Below, in pieces: positions 54,159-64,000 of a stretch of DNA of 64,000 nt. The stretch lies in NCBI GenBank assembly GCA_027627225.1, contig JAPFQT010000079.1:637501-701500 (forward strand), in the 5' to 3' direction. Under the pieces are notes generated by a model. It did no database searches. It was not told the DNA's origin and saw only the letters and a program-made list of their open reading frames with translations. The DNA is from Congeria kusceri. Its lineage: Eukaryota > Mollusca > Bivalvia > Myida > Dreissenidae. A program made the position numbers and the translations under genes. Position 1 is the stretch's first letter. Each line of letters starts with the position of its first letter.

Positions 54159-55036
54159 AGCTCGACTATTCGAAGAATATGTTAGCTTTCCTACTACCGT
54201 CGGCGTCCGCGTCTGAATTTGGTTCAAGTTTTTATTCAAAAGTCTTGTAACTACACAAGTTATTCACTTGAAAATTGGAATATACCCTTGTCATCAAATC
54301 CAGTATCAAGGGCAACATTCCCCATAACTCAGTTTTATATTGTGACAGAGTTATGCCCTCTTTTCACGTAGATTTTCTGGTTAAAGTTTATATTCAAAAG
54401 TTGTGTAACTTCAAAACTACAGAATTTATTCACGTGAATCTTGGAATATACCGTTGTCATCAGCTCTTGTATCAGGGGCAATATTCCCTATAACTCTGTT
54501 TTGTATTCTGACAGAGTTCTGCCCCTTTTTCACATAGATTTTCTTGTTTAAGTTTATATTCAACGGTTTTGTAACTTCAGACTATTCACTTGAAAATTGG
54601 AATATACCTTTGTCAACAACTTCAATATAAGGGGCAACATTCCATGTAACTCTGTTTTGTATTTTTTTTTGACAGAGTTATGCCACTTTTTCACTTCAGA
54701 ACTACATAAGTTATTCACTTTAAAATAGGAACATATTTGTCATCAACTCCAGTGTCAGGGCCAACCTCCCTATAACTCTGTTTTGCATTTTGACAGAGTG
54801 GTGCCCCTTTTTCACTTAGATTTTCTGGTAAAAGTTTATATTTAGAACTCTTATAATTTCAAAACTACATAAGTTATTAACTACATAAGGTTGAAACTTG
54901 GAATAATTTGATGAAATAATTGCCATAACTCAGTTTTGTATTTGAACAAATGTATGCCCCTTCCACTTTCCAAAATATGTACCAACTGAAATGCTTTGAA
55001 AAGTCGAGCCCGTTGTCCTCTGACAGCTCTTGTTAT
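54159..55036 (+). mobile_element. TTAGCTCGACTATTCGAA-headed tandem element
   Basis: The left end AGCTCGACTATTCGAA and near-right TTTGAAAAGTCGAGC are inverted. About five ~160 bp units carry TGTAACTTCAAAACTACA, TATTCACTTGAAAATTGGAA, TAACTCTGTTTTGTATT and GACAGAGTTATGCCCCTTTT. The tail CCTCTGACAGCTCTTGTTAT ends in the CTCTTGTT motif shared with other modular elements. Confidence 0.85.
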
Positions 55037-55065
55037 TAGTATTATAATCACATTGTTTGTAAACC

Positions 55066-55180
55066 ACGCGTTTCTCGGTTTCCTCGTGCATTGTCATCCT
55101 CGATCGATGCAGGAAACTGACGCTGAATGTACATGTACATTGTGCACGAGGATATCGTGAATTTCATGACAGTCTCCGAC
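55066..55180. repeat. Foldback element CCTCGTGC...GCACGAGGATATCGTG, copy 1
   Basis: CACGCGTTTCTCGGTTTCCT, CGTGCATTGTC, TGTACATTGTGCACGAGGAT and ATCGTGAATTTCATGACAGT match 59695-59815. In both copies the CACGA/CCTCGTGC arm on the left pairs with GCACGAGGATATCGTG on the right. Confidence 0.7.
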
Positions 55181-55204
55181 GTAAATGTATAAGCAATAGT
55201 TAAG

Positions 55205-55812
55205 AACTAATCTAACATGCTACTCGTTAAGTTTTCTGTAGACGAAGAACACAATTATCGTTGTTAAACTACCCAATAAACTACGCAAAAAGAGGTCCCG
55301 ATTCTGAGCGGAGCATAGTAAAATATAATTATCATTACAATTGCAAAAATATTTGTCAAATCATGTTTGAATCGAAATAAGTTTAGCATTATCGTTGCTT
55401 ATCGGTCAATAAACAACTCTGTCGTTCTGATGCGTGGCTATTGAACAACTCGGGCAAACGCCTTCAAAAATAAGTTGTAAAGTCTAACATGATACCCGCT
55501 GATTTTTCTATAGACAAAGAACAGAATTGTCGTTGTTAAACTACCCGATAAACAACGCAAAAAGTATTCCCAATTCTCAGCGCTACATAGCAAAATGTAA
55601 TTCTCATTACAATTGCAAAAATATGTTTCAGATTATGTTAGAATCGAAATAATTTTTCGGCCAATAAATAACACTTTGTCGTTCTGATGCGTGGCTATTA
55701 AACCAATCGGGCTAATGCCCTCGTGGCTTAATTCCTACGTATCAGAACTCCAAATCGTTGTTTATTGGCCGATAATCAACGATAAATCGAAAATTAATAT
55801 TTCTTAATTAAA
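55205..55812 (-). repeat. GTTGTTTATCGGCC family, minus-strand array (about two units)
   Basis: TCTGTAGACGAAGAACACAA, TTATCGTTGTTAAACTACCC, CCCGATTCTGAGCGGAGCAT, GTTCTGATGCGTGGCTATT and CGTTGTTTATTGGCCGATAA run in order, followed by a second, similar unit from about 55480. This is the reverse complement of the 60265-61235 array. Confidence 0.88.
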
Positions 55813-55956
55813 AGGTTACGCGTCACTGACATTTATTGGAAGACGGATCACTGCGAAATTGTATGTACACACACACTGGTAAAGTGGTTAAACACAGTTC
55901 CAAAAATAATTAATAAACATACTTTTAAAATTTTATTTTAATCAAGAGAACGTAAC

Positions 55957-57585
55957 CTGGGCCCGTATTCACCAATCCATTCTTAGACTTAAGACGTAAG
56001 AATAAAGAATATTCTTCAAACCGCTTTTTTCTTAGAACTGTGTTAATTTCAATTTTATTTTGTGTTCACCAGTGCTAATTTTAGCATTCTTTGTCTAGAG
56101 TTATTTATTAATAACATAAGCGACATCGGTAGCCAGTATAGCTAAAAATGCACAAACATCTTTTCGGGAGTCTAAGTCTTTATTTTTCGGCGTAGCTGTC
56201 TAAGATCACTTTTGACCTAGATTTCTTGCGATAATTATGCAGCGGGAAAATTGAATGCCAATAGAATTGAGCAAATTTTCAAATTTTAGGGAATGCAAAC
56301 TCACAATACTGGTTTAATGTATACCAACAACTGTTGCATACTTTTGGGGATTAAAATGTACATAATTGTTTACATAAGCGATTAAAATAAAGTTATAAAC
56401 ATATTATCGATATACACTCTAGAACGGAGCATAAGTATGAACATATTTTCTTATAGTATGTCATGAATAGAATATTATATTAATTCCCATAATTGATCCA
56501 CTATTTTGTTTAGCCTAGCGACCCGCTCTATTAATAACAATTGATTCTAGATCAAAACGCGATCATTCTAAAAATAGCGCGCCTTGACCTGCCGGTGTAT
56601 AACTGTTATAATATACATGCATCAAATAGCGAATATTTCAATAAATGGTGGATTTATGTTTATAAACATACCGTGCATGTTAATTTGAAATTGAATTGCG
56701 GTTGTGTTCTATAAAGAAACAATTAGAATTGCACATTTCTATCAACTTCTCCAGTAGATGTTAATGAATCTATAAAAAGAGATATTTTAATAAATAACAT
56801 GTTGTGAAATAAGTCTCGCCCGGAATACGTCGAAATGATATTCGTGTTGCTTTTACTTCATTTCTGTAGCATTAATACATTATTTGCAGTACCAATTATA
56901 CACAGAAACCCTTGATACATCATATTCCTACCGAATATTATTTTAAATCGCCATAGTCTACATAGTCTAATGTAATATTTGTGTTATCAAAAATGGAAGT
57001 CATCATTATTTCAAATTCGCTTAATGTTTTATTAAGATTGGTGGATTTTCCTTAGGATACACAGTATAAATGGTTAATTTATTTCGAAATGTGTATGTAT
57101 TATGCATAGATAACTTCCAAGATGGGCATATTACTTAAGCATAACTATACGCGTCTGACACAAAATAATGTTCATTCACTCCCGGAATTATTTTCGTACA
57201 TTGTTAATTTGTTATATTTGGCGGACACATTTATGTAATAATGATGTTAACGTAAATTATTTAGGTTATTCATGTATCACTGGTGAAAACATGGGGTGGT
57301 ATGATCGGTTTATTCACGGTACATATATTAATAATTATTGACTGAATCACACATTAATTTTGGGATCCGAGAAGTTTTCTTGTGATGTCCGAAATAGCTG
57401 GAATCCTCTTATGCAGGTGGGGACCGAACAATCTGGGGTTTGAGAAGCCACGTAACCGATCATCTTGGCCCTCTTGTATTATGTTTAGGGTAAACATGAT
57501 ATCTCAATATTAATGTCAACGCCGATTGTCTTTTTTAAAGACATTTCTTGTTAATTCTAAGAATGGATTGGTAAATACGGACTCA
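55957..57585. mobile_element. 1.6 kb element with CTGGGCCCGTATTCACCAAT ends, no transposase seen
   Basis: The left end CTGGGCCCGTATTCACCAAT then CCATTCTTAGACTTAAG matches, inverted, the right end TTCTAAGAATGGATTGGTAA then ATACGGACTCAG, about 31 bases with four or five mismatches. The interior holds dispersed repeat Y (56275-56480) and no long frame. A fragment CGATCATCTTGGCCCTCTTG near 57470 resembles the tail of the modular elements, so the interior is composite. Confidence 0.65.
56275..56480 (-). repeat. Dispersed repeat Y, copy 2 (inverted)
   Basis: TTTTAGGGAATGCAAACTCA, CAATACTGGTTTAATGTATA, TAATTGTTTACATAA, CACTCTAGAACGGAGC and TATGTCATGAATAGAAT are the reverse complement of 13225-13470 with substitutions. 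Confidence 0.75.
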
Positions 57586-58445
57586 GTTTGAAAGGAATTA
57601 ATGCAATGCAGAGTTTAGTCATTTTACAGTGATATTCCCTGTTAACATACAGAGATTGTGTCACTAATTTTAATTGTGTGCGATATTGTATTATGAATAA
57701 ACATTAATGTGCGCATTAATTGTATAAATACGATCGTGAACGCGTTCGGTTTAACAATATGTACATATACGAGTTTCGTATTTGTTAACATGTTGATTAA
57801 GTGCAGTGTAGCTCAGTGTATGCTCATTTGTCCGTACACTGATTTAGAAAAGCAGATTTGGCTTCATGGTGGCGTCTCGGTCAACAGTCGTGCAATAGTT
57901 TTGTGGACTCCAGTGGAAACAGCAATACTTACAGAAGCCTATACAGTCGCAGTTTAAATATTGTTGATGCTGCTGATGTTTTTAAATGGTAAGAACTCTA
58001 TGCGCGACTAACACTGACAAATTCATTGAACACATTTGTATGAATACGTATTTAAGACATGTGTATTTCGAAACGAATGCCGCATCCTACGGGAAATGCA
58101 ATAAGCAAGACTTTAAGGGATTGTTTCTAAAACAATGCAATAATTACATGTTATTACAACGAATATAAAATCGGCGTGTTTTGAGAGCGATGCCTGAGTT
58201 ATTGAAAACAAAACCATGACTCGGACATGGAAGTATTCCTGTCCTATACTTGCAAATATAATATGTTCATTGTCATAACTTTTTTAATGATAGTGTCCTA
58301 TTTTCCTGTACACTTGATTAGTGACGTAACATTATTGTCCCGTTCAGAGATCTCATTCATAGCGGATCCATGTTCTAGTGGTGTAAAACTGGCTTCAAAA
58401 ACCCAGTGTCCCCAAATCGAGCTCCGAAGTTCTGTGTACTGTGTG
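57586..58445. other. Non-coding stretch, no recognised feature
   Basis: AT-rich sequence; an 82-codon frame at 57709-57957 has ordinary codons but no recognisable domain. Confidence 0.4.
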
Positions 58446-58556
58446 TTTCATACCGGGCACTCAAAGACCCAGGGTCTCCTCTGGAACGGGGCGTCTCCTG
58501 TTAATACCGGGCTGTCAAGGACCCAGGGTCGCATCTGAAACGGGGCGTCTCTTGTA
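58446..58556 (+). repeat. Two tandem ~53 bp GC-rich units
   Basis: ATACCGGGCACTCAAAGACC then CAGGGTCTCCTCTGGAACGG and GGCGTCTCCTGTTA is followed directly by ATACCGGGCTGTCAAGGACC, CAGGGTCGCATCTGAAACGG and GGCGTCTCTTGTA. It stands out from AT-rich flanks; an earlier third unit may be decayed at 58390-58445. Confidence 0.8.
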
Positions 58557-59694
58557 GCTTTCACTTTCAGCTATAAGTCAATTAACGATTATTCTGCAGA
58601 AGATGATCATATGAAAGGGAGTACCGGTGTACTCAATAAAATTTATCACAAACAAAAATATCGCTCATGTAAATAAAATTGGTTGATTTTCGGCATTTTA
58701 TTGAGAGATTAAAAGAAGTGAAGCATAATATTAACGAATTAGCCTTGGCAGTTCAGCCCGTTTTAATATCGATACTATAAAAACGAACTGTGATTATATG
58801 GTTCGTATTAAAAGTATTGTTTTCACCACCAAACTAATGCTGATATAAAAAGCATAAGTACAATCAACAAATCCAATTAGTAGCACGGGAGACAACTATG
58901 TGTTACTCTATAACAAAGTGCTGACAGCAGCTGCTTTCCTTAGATTGACTCTAGTGACGATTTGTTCCCTATTTAGTTCCTTTGTCAATATCTAGTTTAT
59001 TTATAGACTTTTTACGTTCGTTTTCTAATTATAAAGTAAATTTAATTTTGCTTATTGATTTTGTTTATTAAATTGTTTATGCGTTGTAAAAATTAATAGT
59101 CTCACAATTTTCTGCAAAACAAGTATTTATTTTAACAACAAAACGGGTTTTAAACGGTAAGAATTGTTGCTTTTATAAATACACCATTACTTTTTTACTT
59201 TGACAGTTATTAAATTTTAGCATATATCGGCAGAGAACATCGTATTTTACGTCCAAAATATAAACAAACACATGGTGCGAAAATATTTCTTTTTTTTTTG
59301 TCACGGATAGTTACCTTAAATTTCTAAGACGATTTCGTCTCATTTCATATATGTAAACCGAACACAAAGATACTGATGTAAAGCTAAGACACTGAACAGA
59401 CTGTGCTTTCAGAGTGGTGTAAATATTAGAAATGCGCACCATTCGCCGATAAACGTGACATTTAAGCTTGCTTTGGTAGATATAGACTGTTATTGGAGTT
59501 AACAAATTATTAGTTTGTTGTTAGCAACTTTACACAAAAAGTGTCTGAACGGATTTGCATAAACTTTTCTTTGCATGTTTGAAAGGGCCAATTAATAACA
59601 GGTTAGATTTTAATGGTGCTTTGCAGATGCCGTGCTGCTATTAAATGCAAACAAGTGACACCAAAAAGCTAAATGTAACCTTTATGTGCCACAC
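58557..59694. other. Non-coding stretch, no recognised feature
   Basis: AT-rich sequence without recognised repeats or coding islands. Confidence 0.45.
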
Positions 59695-59815
59695 ACGCGT
59701 TCACGATTTCCTCCTCGTGCTTTGCCGATATCGATTGGTGAGAAACCTTGTCCTGATTGTACAGGTGTCAACATGTACACTGTGCACGAGGATATCGTGA
59801 AATTGCAAGACGGTC
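59695..59815. repeat. Foldback element CCTCGTGC...GCACGAGGATATCGTG, copy 2
   Basis: CACGCGTTCACGATTTCCTC, CTCGTGC and, at the other end, CACTGTGCACGAGGATATCG then TGAAATTGCAAGACGGTCTC parallel 55066-55180. The two arms TTCACGAT(T/A)TCCTC(CTC)GTGC are inverted. Confidence 0.7.
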
Positions 59816-60264
59816 TCTATCTATGATTTGTACCACAACTACAACAACAACACTTACTTCCGCTACAGCAACAACCACTACTACAATAAAAACACATGAA
59901 CCATTCTGAGAAAGTTTGAAATGGGCGAATGAACACGTTTTCAGATTTAATGGTGATTCGGATCATCGCTTGGATCCAGGAACGTTGAACGTATCCTTTA
60001 TTATCGAGAGATACGTCAATTTGCCACACTGTGCTCGATAACTCTTCAAGGACTGCTTTGGGTGCTTGTTTAACCGAAATATATACTAGGAACAATAATA
60101 GCACATAGCTGTGTGTGATCCGGATCCTGCCTTGGCGGAGGTCTGTGCTCTCCGATTGATTTCTAGTTGCTGATTTTATCAACTATATTTCTTTCATGTA
60201 TTTACTGTTAACCACCATTTCACTTTAGGCAAAAATAGTGTATATTATTTTCAGTTAGTCTATT
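59816..60264. other. Non-coding stretch, no recognised feature
   Basis: A 121-codon minus-strand frame (59817-60182) ends in a Cys/Ser-rich run derived from CTACAACAACAAC-type simple sequence. It has no recognisable domain, so coding is not supported. Confidence 0.45.
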
Positions 60265-61235
60265 AGTTAAGAAATAATTTTCGATTTATCGTTGTTTATC
60301 GGTCAATAAACAACAATTCGGAAATTTAACCACGAGGGCGTAAGTCCGAGTTATTTAATGACCACGCATTAGAAAGACAAGGAGTTGTTAATTGCCATAT
60401 AAACAACAATAATACGAAAATTATTTCAATTCTAACATGATTAGACATATTTTTGCAATTGTAATGAAACTACTTTTTACTTTGCTTCGCTCAGAATCGG
60501 GACTTCTTTTTGCGTTGTTTATTGGGAAGCTTAAAAACGATATTTTTGTTCTTTGTCTATAAAAAAAAAATCAGAGAGTAACGTGTTAAATTATAAAGAA
60601 TTTATTCTCTATTTATTGTTGTTTATCGGCCAATTAACAACGGTTTGGAGTTCTTACGAGTATAAATTAAACCACGAGGGCGTTAGCCCGAGTTGTTTGA
60701 TAGGCACGTATCAGAACGACAAAGAGTTGTCTATTATTTCGATTCTGGCATATATTTTTGCAACGGTAATTGGAACTTCTTTTTACTATGCTCCGCTCAG
60801 ATTCGGGACTTCTTTTTGAATTATTTATTATGTAGTATAACAACGATAATTTTGTTCTTGTCTATAGACAAATCAGAGAGTAACATGTTAGAATTATAAA
60901 GAAATAATTTTCGAATTATTGTTGTTTATCGGAGAATAAACAACGATTTGGAGTTCTTAGGAGAATGAATTAAACCACGAGGGCGTTAGCCCGAGTTGTT
61001 TAATAGGCACGCATCAGAACGACAAAGAGTTGTTTATTGGCAGATAAACAACGATAATGCGAAAATTATTTCGATTCTAACATAATTTGACATATATTTT
61101 TGCAATTGTAATTGGATCTTCTTTCTGCTATGTTCCACTCAAAATCGGAACTTCTTTTTGCGTTGTTTATTGGGTAGTTAAACAACGATAATTTTGTTGT
61201 CTATAGAAAAATGTGCAAATATCATGTTAGAATAG
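60265..61235 (+). repeat. GTTGTTTATCGGCC family, plus-strand tandem array (three units)
   Basis: Units starting near 60268, 60597 and 60899 read AAGAAATAATTTTCGATTTA, TCGTTGTTTATCGG(C/T)CAATAA, a TTAAACCACGAGGGCG block, TTAGCCCGAGTTGTTTAATA, GCATCAGAACGACAAAGAG and TTTTTGCGTTGTTTATTGGG. Unit length is about 300-330 bases. The word GTTGTTTATTGGCCGATAAACAAC and its complement are near-palindromic and occur in both senses within each unit. Confidence 0.9.
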
Positions 61236-61639
61236 TTTAACCTTGCCTACATCTTAATAGTATGTAATTTACTGTCTATATATATTTGACTGAATTACCA
61301 AAGGAATTCGTGTTTAATTGCATATTTAAAGGAAATATGCACATACAAGTTTTAAAATATTTTCAGGTCACATCGAAACTTTAATTATATTTATTTATTA
61401 ATAAATACGTATATTAAATAAGTATGTTGAGTGTTTATTAACAATTCGAATATTCTGAACAGTATATGTTGTGTTGTTGTTGTTTTTAATCTATCTACTT
61501 ACGCTAGTACGGTCTTTTATTAGTGGATTTGATAAAATAATAAAATAAATTTTACTTAATGAGAGTACATTTTAAGTATGGTTGTTGGTGGTAAAACAAC
61601 TGATAGTATTTTGGATGCCGTGGTTGTGCGGATGTGTTG

Positions 61640-62555
61640 GAATTAGTACGACGTGATCAGTAGACAGACCCTCAAGACTTTTCTCTGAAACAAAAAAAAA
61701 GACAACTGACAAAAGGTTGTCGAAAAGTTATTCTTATAATTATAGAATCAACATTCGGCAGTTTGATGTAAGAAATAACTTTCGATTTCTCGTTGTTTAT
61801 CGGCTTATAAACAACGATTTCGAGTTATGATGCATAGTGATTACATCACAAGGCGTTAGCCGGATTGGCCTTAATAGACGCGCATGAGAACGACAAACAA
61901 CGATAATGGGAAAACTGACTTTGATTCAAACATGATCTGACATTAAAGTCTGCAATTACAATGCGAACTGTATTTTACAGTTTCGGAACTATTTTTTGCG
62001 TTGTTTAATGGCGAATTAACAACCTGGAAATTTTTGTTCTTTTGTCCATAGAAAACTCTGCATGTGTCATGATAGAATCAGATTCAGCATATTCAGTATG
62101 ATGTTGTCCGTTTGTTATTTGTTTGTTCCTAACATTAACGTGTATATTATGCAAGATTTATATGTGCTCAATTTAAGTTCAATTGAAAAATATATATGTT
62201 GTATTTTAAGTGATTATTGCAATATGTGTCAGTCTATATTGTCTGTACGACTGTATATTCCGTTTTGTACATGGTTTAATCTAAAAGTAGTAAATGTTGA
62301 CGAGTGCGAATCAGAATTTCATATATTTGCTTTTTGTATACATTACAATATATGTCGGGTGAATCCGTATATTGACTGAAATTGAAATATACGAGATTTG
62401 CAAGTAGTCCAACATATATATGCTGTTAAACTCAGTGACGATAAAACAGGGCGCCATATTCCTCAAATCTCAGGACATCAATGCAATTTCCTCCTAGGGC
62501 TCAGGAATATACAGTTCCACCATTTAGAGAAACAAACAAATCTTTTTGTTATTTT
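61640..62555 (+). repeat. Long dispersed element Z, copy 3, 5' part
   Basis: GAAACAAAAAAAAAGACAAC, GTATATTATGCAAGATTTAT, GTAGTAAATGTTGACGAGTG and CGAATCAGAATTTCATATAT match copy 1 at 47440-47760. A unit of the GTTGTTTATCGGCC family (61768-62060) lies within it, and a TTATGCTCCC element follows it. Confidence 0.68.
61768..62060 (+). repeat. GTTGTTTATCGGCC family, diverged single unit
   Basis: AAGAAATAACTTTCGATTTC, TCGTTGTTTATCGGCTTATA, AACAACGATTTCGAGTTATG, CACAAGGCGTTAGCCGGATT and TTTTTTGCGTTGTTTAATGG. It is more diverged than the array at 60265 and lies within element Z copy 3. Confidence 0.8.
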
Positions 62556-63545
62556 ATTATGCTCCCTGGAAAATTTCGGGGGAGCGTATGGTCGCCGCCT
62601 TGTCCGTCCGTCCGCCTTCCGCCCGTCCTTTTGTCCCACTTTACTGTCCGGGCTATTTCTCAGCAACTTATAGCCGGAATTCAACGAAACTTTATGGGAA
62701 GCTTCATTACCAAGAGGAGATGTGCATATTACCAGGACGTTCCGCTTCATTGATTTTTCTCAGAGTTATGGGACTTTGACGATTTCTGAAATTTGTATAT
62801 AGTGAACAAGAAATTACTGACTTTCTTGTCCGGGCTATTTCTCAACAATTACTGTCCAGAATTCAACAAAACTTTATGAGAAGCTTCATTACCAAGAGGA
62901 GGTGTGTATATTACTAGGACGTTTCGCTTCAATTATTTTTCTCAGAATTTTGGGACTTTGAAGATTTCCGACATTAGTACATAGTGCACAATTCTTGACT
63001 TTCTTGTCCAGGCTTTTTCTCAGCAACTACTGGCCGGAATTCAACGAAAAGTATAGGAAGCTTCATAACCAAGAGAAGGTGTGCATATTACCAGGAGGTT
63101 CCGCTTCAATGATTTTTCTCGGAGTTATGGGACTTTGAAGATTTTTATATAGTGCACGAGTCATATCCGGGCTTTTTCTCAACAACTAAAGGACAGATTT
63201 TATTGAAACTTAATAGACCTCTTCATAACCAAGAGGAGTTGTGCATATTACCATAATGCACCACTTTAATGATTTTGTTTTCACAGTTTTGGTACTTTGA
63301 AGATTTTTAAAATTAGTTTATAGTGCACAATTCTTGTACGGGCTTTTTCTCAGCAACTACTTGCCAGATTTCAATAAAACTTTATGGGAAGCTTCATTGC
63401 CAAGAGGAGTTCCGCTTTACTGAGTTTTCTTGGGGTTTCAGGACTTTAAAGATGTCATTGTGTCATATCTATTTCTCAGGAACTGCTGTATGAAATTCAA
63501 TGATGCTTTACTTAAAACTAAATAACTAGGAATTGAAATAACCAT
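62556..63545 (+). mobile_element. TTATGCTCCC-headed element with ~170 bp tandem core
   Basis: The head TTATGCTCCCTGGAAAATTT pairs with CGGGGGAGCGTA. The phrase TTGTCCGTCCGTCCGCC follows, then about six units with GGGCTATTTCTCAGCAACTT, CCGGAATTCAACGAAACTTT, GGGAAGCTTCATTACCAAGA, GGTGTGCATATTACCAGGA and TTTTTCTCAGAGTTATGGGA. Frames of 77-91 codons over the head on both strands are artefacts. Confidence 0.88.
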
Positions 63546-63589
63546 ACCGGTATGACAGTAATGATCTATTTCTTTAATTTATTTTATGT

Positions 63590-64000
63590 TTATTTTTACA
63601 ATTTTACTTCATCTTCATGTTCATATTGTATTTGTGTGGTATGCTCACATACAGATTTGATGTCAGAGTTGGTCTTGCAGTTCTAGTGATTTTTAGTCAC
63701 TTTACAATCTCTGCCCTTCTCATTACATTAATATTGCTTGACAAAGCGCATTGGGGAGCATCCGTCAGTTCCGTGCTTTTAGACAGTCGGCTTCCGGTTC
63801 TTGCTCGATTGTATTAATCCGACGTCCGGTAAACCATTCACCTTGCCCCGGTACACGCGCGCTCTGTCGCCATTTCCAGTTACAGTGATTCGGGACTTCT
63901 CGGTGAAGACAACGTTTAGTGAACGTCGAGCATGTCGTCTGCAAGGTCCCGTATCCACGAAGTTCCTACGTAAAAATTTAAGGACATTTCGTAAAATCGT
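63590..64000 (+). repeat. Long dispersed element Z, copy 3, 3' part (cut by window end)
   Basis: CAGTCGGCTTCCGGTTCTTG, TAAACCATTCACCTTGCCCC, GGTACACGCGCGCTCTGTCG, CATTTCCAGTTACAGTGATT and GAACGTCGAGCATGTCGTCT match copies 1 and 2. The element continues past the window. Confidence 0.72.

Noticed and set aside
59817..60182. 121-codon minus-strand frame ending in a Cys-rich segment
   Set aside because: The Cys/Ser run comes from AACAAC-type simple sequence and the rest has no recognisable domain or splice context.
62398..62779. Four overlapping frames of 77-91 codons near the TTATGCTCCC head
   Set aside because: They overlap one another on both strands across a repeat head, so none is credible.

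Overview
The window is AT-rich, intron-bearing and crowded with repeats. It looks like nuclear DNA of a bivalve mollusc, probably a dreissenid-type mussel. Three things point there: a spliced B-box/coiled-coil/beta-propeller gene of the TRIM type that is hugely expanded in bivalves; modular repeats opening with AGCTCACCTGAGCACAAAG or with TTATGC(T)CCCC hairpins; and a dispersed element carrying the palindrome GATTAGCCTGTGC...GCACAGGCTAATC. The species call is inference from recollection of such genomes. Nothing looks bacterial or viral, and almost all open frames on both strands are chance frames inside repeats.

Layout. 1-2.15 kb: a trinucleotide microsatellite and a ~125 bp degenerate tandem array. 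2.2-21.9 kb: modular tandem-repeat elements, a 35 bp minisatellite (14.2-14.7 kb), a long hairpin (15.5 kb) and three weak exon-like islands (5.95, 21.16, 21.67 kb) whose splice phases can be chained. 22.1-24.9 kb: an ~82 bp satellite of about 34 units. 25.5-30.7 kb: the one gene I can model with confidence, three exons and 483 codons (B-box, coiled coil, NHL-like propeller), with mobile elements in its first intron. 31.9-34.4 kb: a dead LINE reverse transcriptase split by a 647 bp element flanked by TA. 35-40 kb: tRNA-derived SINEs and a second LINE endonuclease fragment. 42-46.4 kb: a terminal-inverted-repeat element with a tRNA-like core, an AT-rich ~128 bp array and a CpG-rich minisatellite. 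47.4-64 kb: three copies of an unnamed long dispersed element, MITE-like elements, a GC-rich island, long hairpins, and a palindromic repeat family in both orientations.

Functionally the window is one probable ubiquitin-ligase-related or RNA-binding TRIM-like gene in a landscape of non-autonomous transposons. No intact transposase, reverse transcriptase, functional tRNA/rRNA gene or CRISPR array is visible. The most interesting material is architectural: unrelated-looking modular elements sharing a CTCTTGTT 3' end, tRNA-like cores inside inverted-repeat elements, an abutting MITE pair that makes a 46 nt perfect palindrome, and the three-copy long dispersed element.
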